Assembly (NCBI GenBank): GCA_021801545.1
Contig: JAJYXX010000148.1
Coordinates: 1 to 7,416, forward strand
Origin: Chloroflexota bacterium
GTDB taxonomy: Bacteria; Chloroflexota; Limnocylindria; Limnocylindrales; CSP1-4
DNA length: 7,416 bases
Direction of reading: 5' to 3'
The notes below the pieces were generated by a model that ran no database searches, was not told the origin of the DNA, and saw only the letters and a list, made by a program, of their open reading frames with translations. Within the stretch, counting starts at the first letter, position 1, and every line of letters starts with the position of its first letter. Of the stretch, positions 1 to 4,720 are shown piece after piece. The translations under genes were made by a program, and so were the position numbers.

Positions 1-683
1 ACCGAGAGCCCGCAGATCGCGAACGGGAAGCTCCAGAACCGCTCGAGTGGCAGGCCGAGCAGGGTGAGGAGCGCCACCTTGAAGACGCCGTCGTGACCGA
101 CGAGCAGGATCCACGGGGTATCCGGCGCCGAAGGCGGCGGGAAGCCGGTCACGTTCGTTGCGCTCCGCCGGGCCGGTGGTTCAGCCGCCAGCCCCGCGAG
201 GAGCCGGGCGAGGGCGGCGCGCACACGGACCGCGACTTCGAGGACCTGCTCGCCGCCCGGGGCGTTCACCTCGAGCGGTGTGCGTCGCCAGCCCGCGAGG
301 ATCTCCGCGTATCGGTCGGCGACCTCCTCCCGCCGGAGGCCCTCCCATTCGCCCTGGCCGATCTCGATGAACCCGCGGTCGGCACGGAGCGGCGCCGCCG
401 CGATCCCGTGAACGGCCCGGATCGCGCTCGCGACCCGCTCGGCCGCCTGAGTGGTGCGCGCGAGCGGGGAGTGGACGATCTCGAGCGGCGGCCCGGCCGG
501 GATCGGCAGGATCGGTGGTCGCTCGGGCGTGGCGAGTCGGCGCGCCGCCGCGTCGGCCTGCCGTTCGCCCAGGGGCGAGAGCGGTGTGTCCAGCCGGCCC
601 TGGAAGCGGCCCTCGGCGATGAAGACCGACTCACCGTGGCGGAGGAAGACGACGGTGGCGTCGAGGTCGTGCGGGATCAGCAC
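1..683 (-). CDS. Histidine phosphatase (RHG/phosphoglycerate-mutase fold), probable phosphoserine phosphatase; C-terminus beyond window
   Basis: Seen: translating the minus strand from a GTG at 683 gives 227 complete codons running off the left edge. An N-terminal RHGES motif (residues 15-19) holds the phospho-accepting His16. Arg76 lies in HSPLART, an acidic stretch EIGQGEWEGL spans about 107-116, and the second catalytic His197 lies in LVGHDGV. These are the signature residues of the histidine phosphatase superfamily. The start is chosen because the fold begins about ten residues later; a GAGG lies about 11 nt upstream. The gene starts 35 nt after the serA stop, so it is very likely in the same operon. 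Known: members of this family act as metal-independent phosphoserine phosphatases in Hydrogenobacter and some other bacteria. Inference: here it does the last step of serine synthesis in the cytoplasm. Alternatives are a cofactor-dependent phosphoglycerate mutase or another small-molecule phosphatase. The fold is near certain; the substrate rests on context. Confidence 0.85.
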   Translation of the reverse strand, partial: MLIPHDLDATVVFLRHGESVFIAEGRFQGRLDTPLSPLGERQADAAARRLATPERPPILPIPAGPPLEIVHSPLARTTQAAERVASAIRAVHGIAAAPLRADRGFIEIGQGEWEGLRREEVADRYAEILAGWRRTPLEVNAPGGEQVLEVAVRVRAALARLLAGLAAEPPARRSATNVTGFPPPSAPDTPWILLVGHDGVFKVALLTLLGLPLERFWSFPFAICGLS

Positions 684-718
684 GTTGGGATCGCGCCTCG
701 CGGACGACCGACGCCCGC

Positions 719-2302
719 TCAGCGCTCGCCTCCGAGCCGGATCACCCACAGGTCGAGCACCGCCTCATGGGCCCGGATCGCGGCCGCCACCTCGTCGGGC
801 ACCTCGTCGTCGAGGGCCAGGATCATCAGGGCGTCGGCCCGGGGTGCCGAGCGGGCAAGGTGCATCGCGCTGATGTTCACGTCCGCCTCACCGAGCATCA
901 GGCCGATCCGGCCCATCGTACCCGGCCGGTCCTGGTGGCGGGTGACGAGCATCACCGGGCTGGGGGCCATGTCGATCCAGTAGTCGTTGAGCCGGGCGAG
1001 CCGGAGCTCGCCGGCCGCGATCGTGCCCGCGACCGTCGTCGTCCGCCCCTTCGACTCGCCGGAGAGCGTGACGAGCGAACTGAATGCGCCGGCGTCTGGT
1101 GTCTTGCGCTCGACGAGCGTGATCCCGCGCGACTTGGCGAGGTGCGCGGCGTTCACGAGGTTCACCCGCTCGGTCGTCGCCGTCTCGAGGAGGCCGCGCA
1201 GGGTCGCCGCGCTGAGCGGCGTGACGTCGAACGCGGCGAGGTCGCCGGCGACCTCGAGGGTCAGCGTCTTCACGCCCGTCCGGCAGAACTGGGCGAAGAA
1301 GCGCCCGAGCGTCTCGGCGAGCGGCAGGTACGGTGCGATCGCCTGGGCCGTCTCGGGGGTGAGGAGCGGTGCGTTCACCGCGTAGCGAGCCGGTCGGCCC
1401 TCGAGGACGTCGATCACCTGGGCCGCCGCTTCGACCGCGACGCGGACCTGCGCCTCGGCCGTCGAGGCGCCGAGGTGGGGGGTGAGGACGGTGTTCGGAG
1501 CATCGAGGAGTGGCGAACCGGTCGGCGGCTCGTGCTCGAAGACGTCGATCCCCGTGCCGCCAAGCCGGCCCTCGCGGAGTGCGTCCGCCACGGCGGCCTC
1601 GTCGATGATGCCACCCCGGGCGACGTTGAGGAGAAACGCGCCGGACCTCATCCTCGCGAGCTGTGCGGCTCCGATGAGACCGCGGGTTGAACGGGTGAGC
1701 GGGACATGGACGGTGACGACGTCCGAGCGGGCGAGGAGCGTCTCGAAGTCGACGAGCTCCACACCACGCAACGCCGCCTGTTCGGCGGTGACGTAGGGAT
1801 CGTGGCCGATCACCACCATCTCCATCGCCCGGGCGCGGTCGGCGATCGCCTGGCCGATCTTGCCCAGGCCGATGATCCCGAGCGTCTTACCGCGCAGCTC
1901 GGCGCCGGTGAACTGGCTGCGCTTCCACTCACCCCGGCGGAGCGAGGCGTCCGCAGCCGCGATCCGGCGGGCGAGCGCGTAGAGGAGCGCAAGCGTGTGC
2001 TCAGCCGCCGCGATCGTGTTGCCGGTCGGAGCGTTCACGACCGTGATCCCGGCCCGGGTCGCGGCGTCGAGATCGACGTTGTCGACCCCGACGCCCGCTC
2101 GGCCGATGACGACGAGCCGGGTGCCGGCGGCGATCAGCTCGACGTCGACCTGGACCTGGCTGCGGACGAGCAGCGCGTCGTACTCGGGGATCGCAGCGAT
2201 CAACCGCTCGCGCGGCACGCCGATCAGCTCATCGACCTGGTGGTGGGCACGGAGCAGCTCGAGGCCCTCGGCGGCGAGCGGTTCAGCGACGAGGATCCTC
2301 AT
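719..2302 (-). CDS. serA: D-3-phosphoglycerate dehydrogenase, long ACT-domain form
   Basis: This NAD-dependent enzyme oxidises 3-phosphoglycerate to 3-phosphohydroxypyruvate, the first step of the phosphorylated serine pathway. The 527-aa product has the usual length of the long (Mycobacterium-type) form. Residues about 1-310 are the catalytic and nucleotide-binding domains: GLGKIG at 145-150 binds NAD, Arg229 lies in NVARGG, Glu258 in FEHEPP, and the catalytic His276 in TPHLGAS. Residues about 320-445 form the intervening allosteric substrate-binding (ASB) domain. Residues about 449-521 form a C-terminal ACT domain (RPGTMGRIG...DVNISAM), which in relatives binds L-serine for feedback inhibition. 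The start ATG overlaps the upstream aminotransferase stop (ATGA), implying translational coupling. The phosphatase gene follows 35 nt downstream. No key residue is missing. Identity is secure; serine feedback control is inferred from the family. Confidence 0.96.
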   Translation of the reverse strand: MRILVAEPLAAEGLELLRAHHQVDELIGVPRERLIAAIPEYDALLVRSQVQVDVELIAAGTRLVVIGRAGVGVDNVDLDAATRAGITVVNAPTGNTIAAAEHTLALLYALARRIAAADASLRRGEWKRSQFTGAELRGKTLGIIGLGKIGQAIADRARAMEMVVIGHDPYVTAEQAALRGVELVDFETLLARSDVVTVHVPLTRSTRGLIGAAQLARMRSGAFLLNVARGGIIDEAAVADALREGRLGGTGIDVFEHEPPTGSPLLDAPNTVLTPHLGASTAEAQVRVAVEAAAQVIDVLEGRPARYAVNAPLLTPETAQAIAPYLPLAETLGRFFAQFCRTGVKTLTLEVAGDLAAFDVTPLSAATLRGLLETATTERVNLVNAAHLAKSRGITLVERKTPDAGAFSSLVTLSGESKGRTTTVAGTIAAGELRLARLNDYWIDMAPSPVMLVTRHQDRPGTMGRIGLMLGEADVNISAMHLARSAPRADALMILALDDEVPDEVAAAIRAHEAVLDLWVIRLGGER

Positions 2303-3501
2303 GCTCGGGCCACCTCGCCGCTCGAGCCCGTGCCGCTCGAGCCCGCCGCGAGGACGTCGAGCGCGGCCCGCTGCGCCGCCGCGACCCCGACCCCGGGGCT
2401 GACCGGGCGACCGACCGCCACCAGGGCCTCCTCGATCACGCCGACCGCGCCGAGGATCTCGTCGAGCGTCACCGAGCCGAGATGGCCGACCCGGAAGATC
2501 AGCCCCTGGAGCTTGCCCTGGCCGCCGGCGAGGACGAGCCGGCGCTTCTTCAGCTCAGCGTTCAACCCCTTCCAGTCGAGCCCCTCGGGGACCTTGACCG
2601 CCGTCACCGTGTTCGAGGCATAGCGCTGGTCGGCGAAGAGCTCGAAGCCCAGCGCGGTCAGGCCGGCCCGGGTCGCCGCGGCACACGCGGCATGGCGGGC
2701 GAAGATTGCCTCGGCACCCTCCTGTTCCATGAGCTCGAGGGCGGCGTCGAGCTGGAAGAGCACCGCGACAGCCGGCGTCCAGGGTGTCGAGCCGGCGGCG
2801 ATGCCGGGCCGGTGCTGGGCGAGGTCGAAGTAGAAGCGCGGCATCCGGGCCGTCTCGGCAGCGGTCCAGGCGCGCTCGGAGACGCTGACGAACGACATCC
2901 CGGGCGCGGCCATCCAGCTCTTCTGGGAGCCCGAGACGACGACGTCGAGGTCCCAGGCGTCCTGGGCGAACGGGACCGCACCGAGGCCGGAGATCCCGTC
3001 GACGAGGAGGAGTGCGTCGGGGGCGAGTTCGTGGGCGACGGCGGCGAGCTCGGGGATCGGGTTCGTGACCCCGGTCGAAGTCTCGTTGTGGGTGAGCAGG
3101 ATCGCCTGGTATCCGTGATCGCGTCCGAGGGCTTCGCGCAGGAGGGCCGGTTCGGCAGCCTGGCCCCAGTCGACCGCGAGCTTCGTGACCTCCGCCCCGT
3201 ACGCGGTCGCGATCTTCGCGAACCGGTCGCCGAAGGCGCCGATCGTGACCGCCAGCACCCGGTCGCTCGGCGAGAGCGTGTTGACGATCGCCGCCTCGAG
3301 GGCACCTGTCCCCGCCGCCGTGAGCAGGATGATGTCGTTCTGCGTCCCGAAGTAGCCCTTCAGGCGCGATTCGATCCGGCCGAACAGCGCGCCGAACTCG
3401 GGGCCTCGATGGTTGATCATCTGGCGTGCCCCGGCCTCGCGGACGGCGGATGGGAGGGCGGTCGGGCCGGGGATCCGGAGGTTCGGTTCGAAGCGCTGCA
3501 C
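2299..3501 (-). CDS. Class V PLP aminotransferase (COG0075 type), probable phosphoserine aminotransferase
   Basis: A 400-aa fold-type I PLP enzyme of the serine-glyoxylate/alanine-glyoxylate aminotransferase group. Seen: the N-terminal substrate segment LRIPGPTALP (8-17), a glycine-rich AAGTGALEA cofactor loop (62-70), HNETSTGV (138-145), the PLP-ring aspartate in LLVDGISG (Asp168), the Schiff-base lysine in GSQKSWMA (Lys194), and the carboxylate-binding arginine in FRVGHLG (Arg337). The start is GTG with AGGAG 8 nt upstream. The last ~35 residues form a low-complexity Gly/Ser/Ala tail carrying a short tandem repeat. Known: related archaeal enzymes of this family act on phosphohydroxypyruvate. 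Inference: because it is first in an operon with serA (4-bp overlap) and a phosphatase, it probably makes phosphoserine and replaces SerC, which belongs to a different class V subgroup. Serine-pyruvate or serine-glyoxylate transamination remains possible. The family is certain, the substrate inferred. Confidence 0.9.
   Translation of the reverse strand: MQRFEPNLRIPGPTALPSAVREAGARQMINHRGPEFGALFGRIESRLKGYFGTQNDIILLTAAGTGALEAAIVNTLSPSDRVLAVTIGAFGDRFAKIATAYGAEVTKLAVDWGQAAEPALLREALGRDHGYQAILLTHNETSTGVTNPIPELAAVAHELAPDALLLVDGISGLGAVPFAQDAWDLDVVVSGSQKSWMAAPGMSFVSVSERAWTAAETARMPRFYFDLAQHRPGIAAGSTPWTPAVAVLFQLDAALELMEQEGAEAIFARHAACAAATRAGLTALGFELFADQRYASNTVTAVKVPEGLDWKGLNAELKKRRLVLAGGQGKLQGLIFRVGHLGSVTLDEILGAVGVIEEALVAVGRPVSPGVGVAAAQRAALDVLAAGSSGTGSSGEVARA
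2317..2345. repeat. Short tandem direct repeat, 14-nt unit, period 15
   Basis: GCCGCTCGAGCCCG occurs at 2317-2330 and again at 2332-2345, separated by one base. It lies in the last codons of the aminotransferase gene and encodes two GSSG units in its flexible tail (GSSGT, GSSGE). A period of 15 keeps the frame, as expected from a slippage duplication in a disordered tail just before the serA start. Confidence 0.75.
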
Positions 3502-3542
3502 GGGGCGGTCTCCTCGTCGGTAGGGGAAGGTTCGGTTTCTGG

Positions 3543-3548
3543 ATCCTA
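3543..3548 (-). promoter_or_regulatory. Candidate -10 box of the serine operon
   Basis: The minus strand reads TAGGAT here, a TAnnnT-type -10 in a GC-rich setting. It would place the transcript start near 3536 and give a leader of about 35 nt that contains the AGGAG before the GTG at 3501. The -35 at the right distance (TGGCGA, 3566-3571) is weak, so this is only a candidate. Confidence 0.4.
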
Positions 3549-3562
3549 CCAGCCGGGCTGGT
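3548..3562. promoter_or_regulatory. 15-nt palindrome, possible operator of the serine operon
   Basis: ACCAGCC and GGCTGGT form a perfect 7-bp inverted repeat around a single central G. The odd centre and absence of a loop favour a protein-binding DNA site over an RNA hairpin, and there is no T-run for a terminator. It touches the candidate -10 box of the serine operon and fills the -10/-35 spacer, where a dimeric repressor could act. The regulator is unknown. Confidence 0.4.
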
Positions 3563-3579
3563 CAGTCGCCAGTGATTCA

Positions 3580-3594
3580 TATATGCTCGCATAT
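3580..3594. promoter_or_regulatory. Candidate vapBC promoter -10 and overlapping palindromic operator
   Basis: This is a conspicuous AT-rich island in GC-rich DNA. ATATGC (3581-3586) and GCATAT (3589-3594) form a perfect 6-bp inverted repeat with a 2-nt centre. The plus-strand TATATG at 3580-3585 is a plausible -10, giving a leader of about 40 nt before the antitoxin. Ribbon-helix-helix antitoxins commonly repress their own operons by binding short palindromes over the promoter, and this site fits that. No good -35 was seen. Confidence 0.45.
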
Positions 3595-3634
3595 CGCAGC
3601 CGCTGATCCGCTGGCCCGCCAACAGGAGCGCCCG

Positions 3635-3898
3635 ATGACGATCCGCCGAACGACGATCCTCGCCGACGCCGATCTGCTCGACCGCCTCGACCGCCATGCC
3701 CGCCGGGCCGGGACGACGAAGACGGCGATCATCAGCGATGCCCTCGAGGCGTACCTTGCCGCCCACGAGGCGACGCCGGAGCTCGGGTTCGTCGGCGTCG
3801 GCCGGAGCGGGCACGGTCGTCTCTCACTCGACGCGCGGGCGATCGTCCGGCGCGAGCTGGGAGACCGCACGGGACGCCGACCGGGCGATGGGCGGTAG
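3635..3898 (+). CDS. vapB: Ribbon-helix-helix (CopG-type) antitoxin of a VapBC pair
   Basis: An 87-aa protein that should bind and neutralise the PIN toxin encoded just downstream and repress the operon. Residues about 3-41 look like a ribbon-helix-helix DNA-binding domain: a beta strand RRTTILAD, then two helices (LLDRLDRHARRAG and KTAIISDALEAYLAA). The tail about 50-75 (GFVGVGRSGHGRLSLDARAI) resembles the toxin-wrapping segment of VapB proteins that begin with a GFVGVGRSG-like motif. The ATG at 3635 is chosen because AGGAG lies 6 nt upstream (3624-3628). A longer reading from a GTG at 3572 would lack a Shine-Dalgarno and would run through the palindromic promoter region. The toxin gene begins 18 nt after the stop. 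Assignment as an RHH antitoxin is firm; the partner assignment rests on adjacency. Confidence 0.87.
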   Translation: MTIRRTTILADADLLDRLDRHARRAGTTKTAIISDALEAYLAAHEATPELGFVGVGRSGHGRLSLDARAIVRRELGDRTGRRPGDGR

Positions 3899-3916
3899 GC
3901 CCGAGGAGTCCGAGCC

Positions 3917-4330
3917 GTGGCCGTCCTGCTCGACACGAGCCTGATCCTCGCCGCCGCGGACACGGCGGATCTCAACCACCGGGCGGCCGCGGCCTGGTTC
4001 GCGCGAGTGGAGGAACCGCTCCTGGTCGGGGCGCTGACACTCGCCGAGGTCGATCACGTCCTCCAGCGCGAACTCGGTCCGGCGGCCTCGGCGGCGGTCG
4101 TCGAGGCGATCGTGCAGGGCGCCATCCGCCTCGTCGCTCCGACCGAGGCCGACCTCTCGCGCGCCTCGGAGCTGATGGTCGAGGCGGCCGAACACCGGCC
4201 CCGCCTGGCCGAAGCGGTGCTCGTCGCGACCGCGGAGCGGCTCGGAGTCCGGCGGATCGCGACCTTCGACCGCCGCCCGATCGCCGTCCTGCACCCTCGT
4301 CACCTCCGGGTCTTCGACCTCGAGCCATAG
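3917..4330 (+). CDS. vapC: PIN-domain ribonuclease toxin of a VapBC pair
   Basis: A 137-aa PIN-domain protein, the usual VapC length, expected to be a Mg-dependent endoribonuclease that cuts a specific RNA (often tRNA or rRNA) when freed from its antitoxin. Seen: LLDTSLI with the first catalytic acid Asp6, TLAEVDHVL with Glu44, LAEAVLVATAERLG with Glu99 at the place where most relatives have Asp, and IATFDRRP with Asp118. The start is GTG with AGGAG 8 nt upstream (3904-3908), 18 nt after the antitoxin stop, so the two genes form one operon. The Asp-to-Glu change keeps an acidic side chain but could change metal geometry and activity. The target RNA cannot be told from sequence. Family assignment is firm. 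Confidence 0.92.
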   Translation: MAVLLDTSLILAAADTADLNHRAAAAWFARVEEPLLVGALTLAEVDHVLQRELGPAASAAVVEAIVQGAIRLVAPTEADLSRASELMVEAAEHRPRLAEAVLVATAERLGVRRIATFDRRPIAVLHPRHLRVFDLEP

Positions 4331-4334
4331 GTGT

Positions 4335-4350
4335 TGGGACAGGTCTCCCA
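4335..4350 (+). terminator. Weak hairpin just after vapC
   Basis: TGGGA (4335-4339) and TCCCA (4346-4350) form a 5-bp stem with a 6-nt loop, starting 5 nt after the vapC stop. There is no T-run, so it is at best a weak terminator, or part of the border of an inserted segment. Confidence 0.25.
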
Positions 4351-4395
4351 TGACGGCCAGAAGTCCGATCGAGCGTTTCGTGTCGGTCGGATGTC

Positions 4396-4424
4396 TTGCA
4401 CAGCGCAGCCACGGGTGGGATACT
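4396..4424 (+). promoter_or_regulatory. Candidate promoter in front of the methyltransferase remnant
   Basis: TTGCAC (4396-4401) and GATACT (4419-4424) are separated by exactly 17 bp. Transcription would begin within a few bases of the ATG at 4434, giving a leaderless or nearly leaderless message. The -35 match is moderate (3 of 6) and the -10 fair (4 of 6). If real, it is the original promoter of the lost methyltransferase gene and may still drive a short transcript. Confidence 0.4.
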
Positions 4425-4433
4425 TCGGAACAG

Positions 4434-4565
4434 ATGTTCGAAGCTGCCTACAGGACGAGCCTTGGAACTGCCTTCTCCAGTGACAGCCGCGGGTGGCTTG
4501 AATCGGTGGAGGACCGTTCGATTGCTTTGGTTGTCACCTCACCGCCGTTCGCTCTCCTACGCCAG
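4434..4565 (+). pseudogene. N-terminal remnant of a PvuII-type (beta-class) DNA methyltransferase
   Basis: Forty-four codons from ATG 4434 read as the start of a type II N4-cytosine/N6-adenine methyltransferase. AAYRTSLGTAF and DSRGWLES are followed by SIALVVTSPPFALLRQ (residues 29-44), which carries catalytic motif IV (TSPPF, 35-39). The spacing and residues closely resemble the M.PvuII N-terminus as I recall it (AY.TS.G..., DS...LES, SI.LV.TSPPFAL.R). The resemblance stops after Gln44: the KKEYGN-like segment that should follow is absent. The frame continues into unrelated Arg/Gly-rich residues and stops at 4682. In beta-class enzymes the SAM-binding motif lies downstream, so the remnant cannot be active. 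A functional enzyme has about 300 residues, so more than four fifths of the gene has been lost. No cognate nuclease gene is visible. Lower GC suggests horizontal origin. I am confident of the homology, less of the exact breakpoint. Confidence 0.8.
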
Positions 4566-4720
4566 AACCCTGGGCCGCGCTCGAGAATCGCGTCGGCGTC
4601 CCCACCTGGCTGGAGCCGGCGAGCGGGCGCACGTGGCCGAGGAGCGTCACGATGTGAGGGTCGCCGCGGAGGGCCGGGTTGAGGGTCCGTGAGCAGATGC
4701 TACAGCGCGCAACCAGCCGG

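Larger units (their letters stand above)
4331..4720. other. Intergenic accessory segment with no intact gene
   Basis: A 390-nt stretch between vapC and the rarA stop codon. From left to right it holds a small hairpin after vapC, a candidate promoter, and the truncated start of a DNA methyltransferase gene (to about 4565). After that comes GC-rich DNA (about 4566-4690) in which I recognise nothing. One plus-strand frame in that last part stays open for about 30 codons (PEPWAALENRVGVPTW..., TGA at 4655-4657) but has no start and no recognised homology. Bases 4340-4560 are visibly less GC-rich than the surroundings, consistent with foreign origin. Confidence 0.6.

Noticed and set aside
93..983. 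Long plus-strand open frame opposite serA and the phosphatase
   Set aside because: Arg/Gly/Pro-rich shadow typical of GC-rich DNA. It overlaps two well-supported minus-strand genes and shows no recognisable motif.
2482..3606. Long plus-strand open frame opposite the aminotransferase gene
   Set aside because: The opposite strand encodes a clear class V aminotransferase with all active-site residues. The plus frame is low-complexity with no domain.
3572..3634. Upstream extension of the antitoxin from a GTG at 3572
   Set aside because: No Shine-Dalgarno; it would translate through the palindromic promoter region. The ATG at 3635 has AGGAG at ideal spacing and starts right at the RHH strand.
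4331..4690. Insertion sequence or transposon ends around the methyltransferase remnant
   Set aside because: I looked for matching terminal inverted repeats and flanking target duplications and saw none, and no transposase fragment is recognisable. The small hairpin at 4335-4350 alone is not enough.
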